Origin: Lewinellaceae bacterium
Lineage (GTDB): Bacteria; Bacteroidota; Bacteroidia; Chitinophagales; Saprospiraceae
Assembly: GCA_016710765.1 (NCBI GenBank)
Contig: JADJUJ010000001.1
Location: forward strand, 310,001-374,000
DNA length: 64,000 nt
Reading direction: 5' to 3'
Positions within the stretch are counted from its first letter, which is position 1. Each line of letters opens with the position of its first letter. The notes under the pieces were generated by a model, which saw nothing but the letters and a program-made list of their open reading frames with translations, did not search any database and was not told the DNA's origin. The position numbers and the translations under genes were made by a program. Shown here one piece after another: positions 34,716-45,210 of this stretch.

Positions 34716-36854
34716 CTACTTGTCGTCGTCGTTGCCGAGTTGCTCCATCAATTGAGCAAGACCAGCAAGGTCGCCAAGCATTTCTTTCTCAACCTTATTC
34801 TGTACATCGCTGATGGCAGCTTTGGTTTCACCTTCCTCTTTGTATTTTTCACCACGGAGGGCAGCTTCAGCCTTGTGCTTGAGATCTTCCCAGTAACGTG
34901 TGTGTGAAACAAGAATCCGGCGGTCGTCTTTGTTGAATTCGATAACCTTAACCGTTGCCGTTTCGTCAACATCGAGCAATTCGCCGCTTTCCTTGCGGAT
35001 GTGCTTGGCTGGAGCGAATGCTTCGAGGCCCTGCAGTTGGAAAGTAGCACCTTTGTCGTCGCGCTTCAATACGGTGGCCTCATGGTAGGAGCCTACAGGG
35101 AAGATGGCTTCAACATTGTCCCATGGGTTTTCCTGTACTTGCTTGTGACCAAGGCTGATCTGACGTTTCTCTTTGTCGATATCGAGCACTTCAACTTCCA
35201 GTTCAGCGCCTACTTTGGTGAATTCGCTGGGGTGGGCATAACGCTTGGTCCAGGAAAGGTCGCTGATGTGCACCATGCCACTCACGCCTTCGGAGAGTTC
35301 AACAAAGATGCCGTAGTTGTTCATGTTCTTCACTTCTCCTTTATGGCGACTGCCAACGGGGAAAGCGCCTTCGATTTCGCTCCAGGGATCGGAGGTCAGT
35401 TGCTTGATGGAGAGCGACATTTTGCGGTCTTCGCGGTCGATGGTTACGACGCGAGCTTCCACTTCCTGTCCCATTTTGAAGAACTCCTTGGCATTGATGC
35501 TCTGGTTGCCCCAGCTGATTTCGCTGATGTGGATCAGGCCTTCAACACCCGGCAGGATTTCAACAAATGCGCCATAATCTTCGATGTTCACAACTTTTCC
35601 GGTTACAACCGCGCCTTCAGTAACATCGGCTGGCAATACCTCCCAAGGATGTGGGGTGAGTTGCTTGAGGCCGAGGCTGATACGCTTCTTGTTTTCGTCG
35701 AAGTCGAGTACAACAACGTTGATGCGCTGGTTGATCTGCACCACTTCGCTTGGGTGACCAATCCGGCCCCAGCTGATGTCGGTGATGTACAACAAACCAT
35801 CAACGCCACCCAGGTCGAGGAACGCACCGAAGTCGGTGATGTTCTTAACGATACCTTCCAGTACCTGACCTTTTTCAAGGCTAAGCAGGATTTGCTCGCG
35901 CTGTTCGGCCAGATCGCTTTCGATGAGTGCTTTGTGGCTCACAACGGCATTTTTGATCTGCTCGTTGATTTTAACTACTTTGAATTCCATCACCTTGCCC
36001 ACATACTGGTCGTAATCGATCACCGGTTTAATGTCGATTTGTGAACCAGGAAGGAAGGTTTCCAGACCACCACAATCGGCGATCAAACCACCTTTGGTTT
36101 TGCTGATGATGGTACCGTTGATGATCGTGCCGTTTTTGAAAGAATCCACGATGCTCTCCCATGCGCGAAGAATTTTGGCCTTCTTGCGGGACAGGCCGAG
36201 TTGGCCCTGTGCATCTTCTTGTGTTTCAACGTACACTTCCACCCAGTCGCCCGCTTTGAGGTCGGGCATGTCGCGGAATTCGCTGGATGGCACTACACCA
36301 TCACTTTTGTAATTGATGTCGAGTACGATATCGCCACCGTGGATCGCGCTGACCACGCCTTTGACGATTTCGTTCTCATTTACATTGCGGAGGGTTGCAT
36401 CGTAGGAAGTCAGGTAATCGGCACGCTCAGCATCGGTATAAGCGATGGCGCCGCGCTTGTCCATGTTCCAGTTGAAGTCGTCGTGATTGCCACCAGCAAC
36501 AACTGGCTCAAATTCAGGCAACACCACTTCTTCTTCTTCTTCGTCGTCCGTCACCTCTTCGTCGTCAGATTTTGCGATGACAGGCTCGTCATCGTCCTCA
36601 TCATCAACTTGTGCTTTTTTAACAACCTTTTTTGCCGCTGGCTTAAGCAGATCTTCTTCCGCTTCAACTTCTGGGGCTGCTTCAACTTCTGGGGCCGCTT
36701 CAACTTCAGGGGCCGCTTCAGCAACTGGTGTTTCAACGGTTTCTTCCACAGCGGGTGATTCTTCTGCTACCGGAGCAGCAGGCGTAGTTTCTTCTGTGTG
36801 CTCAACTGGCTGCTCTTGCTCCTGGTTGAGATCCTTTTCGTCGTCTTGTAACAT
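34716..36854 (-). CDS. rpsA: 30S ribosomal protein S1
   Basis: A 712-residue S1. A long acidic, Glu/Ala/Val-rich, low-complexity N-terminal extension (about residues 1-145, with EAAPEVEAAPEVEAAPEVEA repeats) precedes six S1 RNA-binding domains, visible by repeats such as VLEGIVKNITDFGAFLDLGG, VVTGKVVNIEDYGAFVEI and HKGEVKNMNNYGIFVELSEG. The start at 36854 (MLQDDEKDLN) begins the acidic extension; a Met 34 residues earlier is unlikely because the bases upstream look non-coding. It binds mRNA leaders on the 30S subunit. Acidic extensions on S1 are common in Bacteroidota. Confidence 0.95.
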   Translation of the reverse strand: MLQDDEKDLNQEQEQPVEHTEETTPAAPVAEESPAVEETVETPVAEAAPEVEAAPEVEAAPEVEAEEDLLKPAAKKVVKKAQVDDEDDDEPVIAKSDDEEVTDDEEEEEVVLPEFEPVVAGGNHDDFNWNMDKRGAIAYTDAERADYLTSYDATLRNVNENEIVKGVVSAIHGGDIVLDINYKSDGVVPSSEFRDMPDLKAGDWVEVYVETQEDAQGQLGLSRKKAKILRAWESIVDSFKNGTIINGTIISKTKGGLIADCGGLETFLPGSQIDIKPVIDYDQYVGKVMEFKVVKINEQIKNAVVSHKALIESDLAEQREQILLSLEKGQVLEGIVKNITDFGAFLDLGGVDGLLYITDISWGRIGHPSEVVQINQRINVVVLDFDENKKRISLGLKQLTPHPWEVLPADVTEGAVVTGKVVNIEDYGAFVEILPGVEGLIHISEISWGNQSINAKEFFKMGQEVEARVVTIDREDRKMSLSIKQLTSDPWSEIEGAFPVGSRHKGEVKNMNNYGIFVELSEGVSGMVHISDLSWTKRYAHPSEFTKVGAELEVEVLDIDKEKRQISLGHKQVQENPWDNVEAIFPVGSYHEATVLKRDDKGATFQLQGLEAFAPAKHIRKESGELLDVDETATVKVIEFNKDDRRILVSHTRYWEDLKHKAEAALRGEKYKEEGETKAAISDVQNKVEKEMLGDLAGLAQLMEQLGNDDDK

Positions 36855-37088
36855 AGGTAAAGTGGTTGGTTTTGAGGCTTTTAATGATAAAATGGTTGCA
36901 GGCGACACATCCGGGACGCCGCCTTTGTCCCTCGCTTTTTCTAAAAGCGGGCGCAAAGGTACGGCTTATTTTACAAATTATAAAGCTGAAAATGAGGAAA
37001 TTGCGACAATAATTTAGTGTCGCCCAAAGGTCAGCAACACCTTGTTATTGTCCGCAACAAACGCGGCCATTTCTGGCGATTGGAAGGC

Positions 37089-38573
37089 CTAACCTTCCAG
37101 TCGATGCGGGAGTGTAACGATGAAACTACTGCCCTTTCCCGGCTCGCTTTTTACATCAATCAGGCCTTTATGGGCCGTGACAATGGCTTTAACGTAACTG
37201 AGGCCAAGGCCAAACCCCTTCACATCGTGAATGTTGCCTGTATGTACCCGGTAAAACTTGTCAAAAATGTGTTTACGGGCTTCTTTACTGATACCCATAC
37301 CATGGTCTTGCACCGTAATTTCTATCCCAATGGGCACATCGCGGGTGCTGATGATGATGTCGGGTTTTTCCGGACTGTATTTATTGGCGTTGTCGAGCAG
37401 GTTGTGGATAATGCTGGCCAAGTGGGTGGCGTCGGCATCAATGACCGGATGCTGGGCCCGGAGCTCGGCCCGGAGAGTGCCTTCTCTTTTTTCCACCTGC
37501 AGGCTAAAGTTATCTACTGCCTGCTGAATCAGTTCGTGGAGATTAATCTCGCTGGTTTTGATCTCAAAGTCTTTTTTGTCGATGAGTGCCATTTGAAGCA
37601 CGCGTTCGACCTGGCTGTTCATTCGACGGTTTTCCTGACGGATGATGTCGATAAAACGTTTGATCTTATCCGGAGCGTTTACAACCATGGGGCTTGCGAT
37701 GCTGTCGGCTGCCAGAGAAATCGTCGCTATAGGGGTTTTAAATTCGTGGGTCATGTTGTTGATGAAGTCGTTCTTCATCTCCGACAGTTTCTTTTGTTCA
37801 AAAATGACCTTGATGGTATAAAAGAAACTAAACATGATAATGCCGGTAAACAGAACAGACATCAGGAGGGTAATCCATACCGACCCCAGCACGAGGCTGG
37901 TGCGGTTGGGAAAATAGAGCGATAAATAACCCGGCGACTCAATGTCTTCCTGAAAAAGCGCCACGCGATAAGGTGAATTGAAAAGGTACGATGCGCCACC
38001 ATGTACTACCTGGGTACTGTAATCCACCACCACAAAGTGATCGTTCACCACCACATAACTGTTTTTTGCCTTGGAGTAAACGCCGTATTGATAAGGAGAG
38101 GTAACACCCCGGCTGGAAAGTTCCTCGCGAAGAGCGGAGGCCAGCAGGTCGAGATTGATGCGTTCTGCCAGCGGTTTGGAATCGACCAGCTGACTAACTT
38201 TTACATACTCCCACATGTTCACATTGTCCTCAAAACTGTTGGCACCCGGCGATTGTGAAATTGCCGGGAGGCTGTCGGAGCGTGAAATACGCCGGCGGGT
38301 GTAACCGTTTTCCAGGTATTGCGCGGCTTTCCGGATATTTCGGTTGGCCTCTGCGCCTGTTCCTTTGGTGGAGCTTAGTGCCTCCAAAATGGCAGCATTC
38401 TCGACCTTTTGGAGTTTGTAGGCCACATCGTTCATGGCTGCAAAAACGATCTTGTCGATCTGCGCTTCGTTCAATCCTATGTTCCAACGAATCCAATACA
38501 CCTGCAAACTAATCACCCCAAGCAGGGCAACCGTCATGAGTCCAATGATAAGTTTAATGCGGCGTGGATTCAA
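37089..38573 (-). CDS. Sensor histidine kinase, no adjacent regulator
   Basis: A 494-residue membrane kinase: membrane segment 1 (about 8-28), an extracytoplasmic sensing region of about 200 residues, membrane segment 2 (about 228-254), then HisKA with H276 in NNMTHEFKTPIATISL, and HATPase_c (NLLDNANKYSPEKPDII, DHGMGISKEARKHIFDKFYR, GFGLGLSYVKAIVTAHKG). The signal is unknown. No response regulator gene is next to it: the neighbours are rpsA downstream and a helical-repeat protein upstream. Confidence 0.93.
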   Translation of the reverse strand: MNPRRIKLIIGLMTVALLGVISLQVYWIRWNIGLNEAQIDKIVFAAMNDVAYKLQKVENAAILEALSSTKGTGAEANRNIRKAAQYLENGYTRRRISRSDSLPAISQSPGANSFEDNVNMWEYVKVSQLVDSKPLAERINLDLLASALREELSSRGVTSPYQYGVYSKAKNSYVVVNDHFVVVDYSTQVVHGGASYLFNSPYRVALFQEDIESPGYLSLYFPNRTSLVLGSVWITLLMSVLFTGIIMFSFFYTIKVIFEQKKLSEMKNDFINNMTHEFKTPIATISLAADSIASPMVVNAPDKIKRFIDIIRQENRRMNSQVERVLQMALIDKKDFEIKTSEINLHELIQQAVDNFSLQVEKREGTLRAELRAQHPVIDADATHLASIIHNLLDNANKYSPEKPDIIISTRDVPIGIEITVQDHGMGISKEARKHIFDKFYRVHTGNIHDVKGFGLGLSYVKAIVTAHKGLIDVKSEPGKGSSFIVTLPHRLEG

Positions 38574-38669
38574 AATGTATCGATTCTGTATAAAAATGCA
38601 AAGGTAGTAGGGAATGTTGGTGTTGGGGCACTTTCTAACCTGCCATTAACCGAAACACGCTGCCGTGCT

Positions 38670-40059
38670 TTAGTGCAGTTTTTCCAAAAGCCACTCCTTT
38701 TCCGTTAAGGGGTTAAGCGATTCAATTTCCACCTGCAGTGCTTCCTTTTCTTTTCGATCCGACCAATTCAGCAGCATCAATTTTCGCGTCATACGGATGA
38801 TGTTTTGAAAATTATCGCGGTGGTAACCAATTACCCTGCGCCGCCGCAGGAACGACTGCATACTCTGCAATTGAGCATCCAGCACATCCAACTCTGCCGT
38901 TTCATAGTAGATTTTCATTTGCAAGGTTTTGGCGATGAGGTTGTTGATCAAATCCTTGTAATCAGCCTCTTGCAGGTGCAGCAATGCATCCTTATAGTGC
39001 ATTTGTACATAGGCGACCCGCGCGAGGTTGAGCTGCACATTGGCTTCCCGGTGATTCTTTTCCAGGTATTGTGCATGACTGCGGACAAACGAGGCTGCCC
39101 AGTCTGTTTCGCCTACCTTCAAAGCGATGGCTACGATGTTGTTGAAGGCAAAATGCGACAACAGCCCGTTTTCCAGCAAAAGCTCTGCCCGAAGGGCCGA
39201 TTGGTACAGGTCGAGCGCCTCCCTGAAATACCCCTGCCGCAACTGGTTAATTTTTCGGATACAATAATTGATGGCCAAAAGGTGTAAATCGCGCTGCTCG
39301 TCTGTTGGCAGCCGTGAAGCATCCTGAAAAAGGCGACTTTTGAACCGAGTAAAATGCAGCTCCTCCTCGGGTTCGGTCAGAAACTGGTAACAATAATAGT
39401 ACAGTGCCACTGCGGGTTCCTCCAGTAAAGCCGGGTTTTCAAGCAGGTAACCTAGCATGGCATCAAATAATCCAAATTGGTACGTTGCCTTGTAGACGGC
39501 CTGATGGGTAATGGCGAAACAAGCCTGCCGGAGTTTGCCCACCATGAAACTGAGGTCGGTTGCATCCATGAGTGCTTGCAGGTTGAGTGCCTCCGTACGA
39601 CTGCCGGAACTCAGAAACTGGTATTCCTCGTACTCAATCGCAGCACGCGCAGTAAAATAATCTGCATGCCGGAAGGGCTGTTCCTCCCATGCTTTCCGCG
39701 TAGCGCGCAGCGCGCGCTGGAAATGTTTGCTCAAACCCCGGCGGCGATAGGCTGCCGAAAGGTGCAGTGGAAATGAGCTGTTGCTTTAAATCGCTCCTGG
39801 TACACCATAAAATGCTCAATTTGCGACAGCAACTCGCTCATCAGCAGGCGCAAGGCCTGGGTATCATCCATGTCACAATACTGGCCCGCTACTTCTAATT
39901 CGGGTGCAACGCCATCGGTCAGGCATCCATTCAAATACAAAAAAGCCGGCGCGGCGCCTCTCGCCGACAAAAAAAAGGCGATGCCAACCATTGCCCCAAA
40001 TGTTTGCGCTCCAAAGACTGCAAACTGGAAAAGGCCTCCCATAACACAGATTGCTTCAT
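38670..40059 (-). pseudogene. Helical-repeat protein of about 460 residues, two frame breaks
   Basis: The long frame 38670-39734 encodes TPR-like alpha helices (YYYCYQFLTEPEEELHFTRF, IRKINQLRQGYFREALDLYQSAL, FAFNNIVAIALKVGETDWAASFV). Its N-terminal third lies in two other frames upstream. Adding one base in the A run at 39758-39760 joins it to DDTQALRLLMSELLSQIEHF, and adding one in the A run at 39939-39944 joins that to a start at 40059 (MKQSVLWEAFSSLQSLERKH then LGQWLASPFF). The rebuilt protein resembles, from memory, a family of about 480-residue proteins multiply present in Saprospiraceae, function unknown. The breaks look like homopolymer errors. Confidence 0.65.
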
Positions 40060-40127
40060 TTGTATACCTTAAACGGCTGCTTTTTGCTTGTTCACGACGT
40101 TTGACAGCAAAAAAGATCCACTATTAA

Positions 40128-40260
40128 ATATTTTATTTTTACTTCTTTATTTAACAATAACCTGATAATCAATTTATTATTTTATTTATTATAAAAATAA
40201 TTTCTACAAATTTAAAAAATTGTATTTGTTAGCCCCTCACATTCGCAGCACTTTTGTAAC
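40128..40260 (+). promoter_or_regulatory. AT-rich promoter region before the T9SS surface protein
   Basis: About 100 bp of very AT-rich sequence (40128-40225), then TTTG at 40225-40228 and CTTTTG at 40251-40256, 22 bases apart, loosely matching the Bacteroidota TTTG...TAnnTTTG promoter. Weak evidence. Confidence 0.35.
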
Positions 40261-40341
40261 GTCGAAGGAATAAAATCGACAGCCGCACCGGTAAAGGCCA
40301 TTTAACAACTAAAAATTCACTCCAACGAAAGCTATCATACC

Positions 40342-42830
40342 ATGAACATGAAAAAAATCTTCTTTCTTTTCTTCCTGCTGAGCAGCATCCTGGCATTCAG
40401 GGCGTCTGCCCAATGTCAACTGGATGTCAACATTCAGCAGACGGGCATTCTGAGCTGCACCAATGCAAGCGTTGATCTAACAGCAAACGTCAGCCCTGCT
40501 ACCGGCGACTTGCACTATGAATGGTACGGTCCGAATGGTGGCGTAGTGCTATACACCGCAAGTATTACGGCTTCGCAGCCCGGTTTTTACACGGTTTACG
40601 TTTCTGATTCCCTTACGGGTTGCTGGGGAGGTGATACCATCCAGGTCCTATCCGATGGCACCATTCCCGTTGTCACGGTTGGCGTGATATCAAACGGCGG
40701 CTGTGATGGCACAGGCCCCTCTTCACCGAATTCACAAAGGCCCCACGCAACACCTACCTTTGGTCTAATGGATTCACAACACCCAATATTGTAGTAGTCC
40801 CCGGCGCTTACTGTGTAACCGTTACCAATGCAAGCGGATGTACGGCTCCAGTGTTGTTACATTTCTGTCAGCGCCAACACTGACGGCAAACATTGATTAC
40901 ATCAATCCAAACTTTTGTGGCGATTCCCTCGGCATGTGGGTGACCACCACCGGGAGGATCCTGGCCCCATACCTACCTTTGGAACAACGGTAGTACCCTC
41001 GAGTTGGCAGAGCCCACCGATTGCACCCGGGTATTATTCGGTAACCGTCACGGATGCCAATGGCTGTACCACCACCGATTCTTATTTTGTTGAAAACGAC
41101 CAGAACGAATGCGGCGCCATCGAAGGAACTGTTTTCGGAGATTTCGACAGCGATTGCCTGTTCAGTGCCGGCGACATTGGGCTGCAGGGTTTCACTGTAA
41201 AAATGGTCAGCTCTACTGGTACCGAGATTTTCGCCTATACCAATGCTGACGGACATTTCCTCGCCCAACTGGATCCCGACACGTATACAATTACGATCGA
41301 ACTGAACAACCCTAACAGCCCATGGATGCCTTGCCAGGTTTCCTATCTGGTGGATGTTCCGGCCAGTACCACCGTAACGCTGGACCTGCCGCTCGAAGCC
41401 GATGTGTTCTGCCCGGCGCTTAGCGTTGACATCAGCAACAGCATCCTCCGCCGCTGCAACAACAACAATTACTATTGGCTTTCTTACACCAATGATGGTA
41501 CGGCAATTGCCAATGGCGCCTACATCGAAGTCATGCTCGACCCGTTCATGACCATCCTTGAAGCCAGCATCAGTTACACTGACCTGGGAAACAACCTCAT
41601 CCGCTTCGATATCGGCGACTTGAATATAAGTACCTGGGGCAGTATATGGTTCCGGGTGGGCATCAACTGCGATGCCGTACTGGGTCAAACACATTGCGTG
41701 GAAGCCAACATTTACCCACACGACCCATGTCCTGCCGCCAACCCCGACTGGAGTGGCGCCAGCCTGGAACTGTATGCTGATTGCAATGGCGCCGACCTGG
41801 TGTTTCATGCCCGCAATGCCGGCACCGCCGATATGACCACCCAACTCGACTATGTGATTATCGAAGACGCTGTGATGCTGATGATGAACCCGGGTACGCC
41901 GCTATCGCAGGAGAAGATCGCATCGTATTTACCGCTCCGGCAAACGGCGCCACCTGGCGCATAGAAGCCAACCAGGAACCATTCCATCCGGGCAACTCCA
42001 TACCTTCGGTTTCGGTGGAAGGTTGTACTACCGGACAGAACTTTTCTACCGGATACGTCACCCAATATGAAACCGATGATCTCGACAATTGGAACGACAT
42101 CGACTGCCGCGAAAACGTGGGCTCGTTCGACCCCAACGATAAAGAAGGCTTTCCACGTGGTTACGGCGCCGAACACTACATCAAACCTGGCATTGACCTG
42201 GAATACTTGATCCGTTTCCAGAATACCGGAACCGATACCGCATTTCTCGTGGTTATCCGCGACACGCTGTCGGCTGCACTTGATCCGGGATCTATTGTAC
42301 CCGGGCCAGCCAGCCATCCTTACCGTTTCGACTACTACGGCGACGGCGCCCTGAAGTTTGTGTTCGACAACATCATGCTGCCCGACAGCAATGTCAATGA
42401 AGCAGCCTCCCATGGCTTCGTTTCTTTCAAGGTAAAACAGCGCGAAAACCTGCCGCTTGAAACCGATATTTTCAACACTGCAGCGATTTACTTCGACGGC
42501 AACGCACCTGTCATTACGAATACTACCCAGCATCGCCTCGGCCAAAACTTTGTGACGGTCAGCACCTGGACGCCGGCTGTAAGCGGATTGGATCTCAGCA
42601 TTGCCCCCAACCCAGCAAATGACTTTGCGGTATTACAACTGCATGGACTTGACGCTGACGCACAATGGCAAATCGAAATGCTGGACGCAACCGGCAAGAA
42701 AGTACTGGCGGAAACCAGTGCCGGAAACCAATGGCGCCTTGAGCGCGGTACACTGCCTGCCGGACTGTACCTGCTTCGGGTAAGCAGTCAAGGCAAAATG
42801 CTCGGAACGGGTAAAGTGATCCTGAAATAA
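40342..42830 (+). pseudogene. T9SS-exported repeat surface protein, several frame breaks
   Basis: Signal peptide (MKKIFFLFFLLSSILAF to ASAQ) and Ig/PKD-type repeats. Blocks of the repeat (TYLWSNGFTTPNIVVVPGAY, TYLWNNGSTLE, APGYYSVTVTDANGC) lie in three frames between 40710 and 41010, needing at least four single-base changes. From 41010 to about 41900 one frame encodes an SdrD-B-like block (GTVFGDFDSDCLFSAGD). One more shift near 41910 leads to the conserved SFDPNDKEGFPRGYG and LIRFQNTGTDTAFLVVIRDT (DUF7619-type) domain and the T9SS sorting domain (IAPNPANDFAVLQL to GKVILK). Probably a cell-surface adhesin. One break is in CCCC at 40716-40719; others are not in runs, so true decay is possible here. 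Confidence 0.75.
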
Positions 42831-42857
42831 TCAGAATTTGCTTTGTCTAATGTGGCT

Positions 42858-42927
42858 TATGTGGCTACCCTTTGTGTTCTTATGTCGTTTATGTTCAACA
42901 CCTAAAAACACAAAGGGTAGCCACATA
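42858..42927. terminator. Long inverted repeat between convergent surface genes
   Basis: A 21-bp perfect arm pair (42858-42878 TATGTGGCTACCCTTTGTGT plus T, and 42907-42927) with a 28-base loop. It separates the T9SS repeat protein and the VWA gene. Confidence 0.75.
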
Positions 42928-42941
42928 GGGCACTTTCGTTT

Positions 42942-44946
42942 TTATTTCCCTGGCGCTATTGCAGGTGACAGCCGCTGTGCTTTTTCCATCAACATAACCA
43001 ACTCCTTTCTGTAGCCATCGGGATCATTTTTGGATGCTTCTATGGCCAGGTTTCTGGTTGATTTCCAAGTAGCAGTTCCTTTGTATGCCGAATCCCTCAA
43101 CAACATCCCGAAAGCGGCCACCGAAGCGGCAAGCTTGAAGTTTTCGCTTGGCATAGCGTTCACTTGATCCTTCAGGGTAAGCTGGATCAACTGACTGGCA
43201 GCCCCTACTTTCGGTTCTTTGTAGCGCAATTTGAGCGCCAACAGTTCGTCGGTTTTTGCCCCGGAAGCACTTTGGGTTTGCTCAAATCTCAATTTCACAT
43301 CACCCGAAGCCACCGGAACTTCCCCACCAGCCGGTATGATCTCGTAGAGGGCTGTCACGGTATGACCCGCGCCCAACTCGCCAGCATCTTTGGTATCATC
43401 GTCAAAATCCTCTTTGGCCAGCATGCGGTTTTCGTAGCCAATCAGGCGATAAGCAGCCACCCTGTCGGGGTTAAACTCGATTTGGATTTTCACATCCTTG
43501 GCAATGGCCACCATCGTGCCACTGAATTCCTTCACCAGTACTTTCCTGGCCTCGTCCAATCCGTCAATATAGGCATGATTACCGTTGCCCTTGTCGGCCA
43601 GCATCTGCATTTTTCCATCCTGATAATTTCCCATTCCATAACCCAGCACGGTTAGGAAAACGCCACTTTCCCGTTCCTTCTCAATCAATGACACAAGGCC
43701 TTCCTCATTGTTAATGCCTACGTTGAAATCGCCGTCCGTACAAAGTACCACGCGATTATTTCCATTTTTGATAAAATTCTCCCGGGCAGTTTTATAGGCC
43801 AGTTCAATGCCTGCCGCACCTGCTGTGCTGCCGCCTGCACTCAGACGTGCAATAGCCTCTTTGATCTTTGGCTTGTCGGTTCCTGAGGTGGAGGGAAGTA
43901 CCAGTCCGGCAGCCCCGGCATACACCACCAACGCCACGTGGTCCTGAGGCCTTATCTGGTCGGTAAGCAGTTCCAGGGACTGCTGCACAAGCGGCAGTTT
44001 GTTGGGAGAACTCATGCTTCCCGAAACATCGACCAGAAAAACCAAGTTGTTTGCAGGTAACTGTCCATGGTCAATTTTTCGACCCTGGATTCCTACCATC
44101 AGCAGGCTGTGCTTCGGACTCCAGGGACAGGCGCCCAACTCCGTATGCAGGGCAAAGGGCTTACTGTCTGTCGGACCAGCATACTGGTAATCAAAATAAT
44201 TGATGAACTCTTCGATTTTTTACCTTCGACCTGAACTGGCGGCGGTGGTGGCGGCATTTTTGCAGGCGGTGCGGTTACAGGCTTGAGCGCCGGAGTGGGT
44301 TTGGCCGGTGATGCCGGGCGTTCCCTATCTTTTTCTTTTGCGCTTTCCCTTCCGGCAGGAACACCACCAGTAACCCGTACACCATCGATATAGTAATTCG
44401 TTGCATTGCTCCTGGAGCCTTTCACGTTAACGCCGCCCCCATCAATGGCGGAAGAGCCCGGCGTAGTGGCAACATTGGCATTTTCAGTGCGCTTGGTAAG
44501 ATCAAGGTTTCTGCTCGGTCTCAATATTTCGGGGGATGTCTGTCGGAATGGTTTGTCTTTCATCGGAACTTAATACTTCATCAGTTTTCGTTTCCAGCGC
44601 CATGATGCCTGGCACCCCATTATCTTCTGCAGGTTTGAGCTGGAAATCCATCGATAACCTGCCCTTCAAACACCGGAATACCGCTTTTTCTGGCCGCGAC
44701 ATACCCAGTATAAGACACTTCGATGGTATGGGTACCGGGCTCCAGTTTTAATGTATAACTACCATCAATATCTGTAATAACGCCGCGAATCACCACCGCA
44801 TCTTGCATAAGTTTAACGGTGGCCCCAATAAGCGGCGCACCGTCCTGCGCATCCGTGATTTTGCCTTGCAAAACAGTTGAAGTTCCTGAGGAACAATGGG
44901 AAAGCAGCCAGGTAAGGCTGGTCAATAATACAAGTATGATCTTCAT
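42942..44946 (-). pseudogene. CarboxypepD/TonB-plug-like VWA lipoprotein, frame breaks and missing segment
   Basis: Start MKIILVLLTSLTWLLSHC (lipobox, 44946), then a CarboxypepD-reg domain (LQGKITDAQDGAPLIGATVK). Frame changes near 44645 and 44520 lead to NANVATTPGSSAIDGGGVNVKGSRSNATNYYIDGVRV, read in parts, which resembles the TonB-plug motif. A Pro-rich linker is followed, after a shift at the T run 44216-44221, by IEEFINYFDYQYAGP, the VWA domain (FLVDVSGSMSSPNKLP) and YfbK_C, as in the 4228 gene. Compared with that copy, the segment ENxF..STFSVDVDxASY before IEEFINYF is absent here, so about 50 residues are missing. Paralogue of the 4228 protein; function unknown. Confidence 0.7.
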
Positions 44947-45210
44947 GTGATACAATTTTTGAAATAAAAGAATCCTGCCAGCACCTCCATTGGGTACAGG
45001 TAAAGTCGGCTGCAGCAATGCAACCGAAACAGCAAAGGATTGGCATGTGGACGTCCGGTAAGAGGATGAACCCCGGACCAAATATGCATAAAAGACAGGC
45101 GGAAAAAACCCGACGATGTTTGGAACAGCCTAAAAAGCAGGTTAATTCGATGTCTCATCGAGCGAGGTTAGGCGCCCGCTAATTTTTTATGGTGAAACAA
45201 AGGTTTGGTC

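Noticed and set aside
35001..36044. 347-residue plus-strand frame opposite rpsA
   Set aside because: Mirror of the S1 repeats; no start context or family similarity.
36660..36725. Tandem repeats in the S1 N-terminal extension as a mobile or regulatory repeat
   Set aside because: They encode an acidic linker in frame with S1 and fit a low-complexity protein segment.
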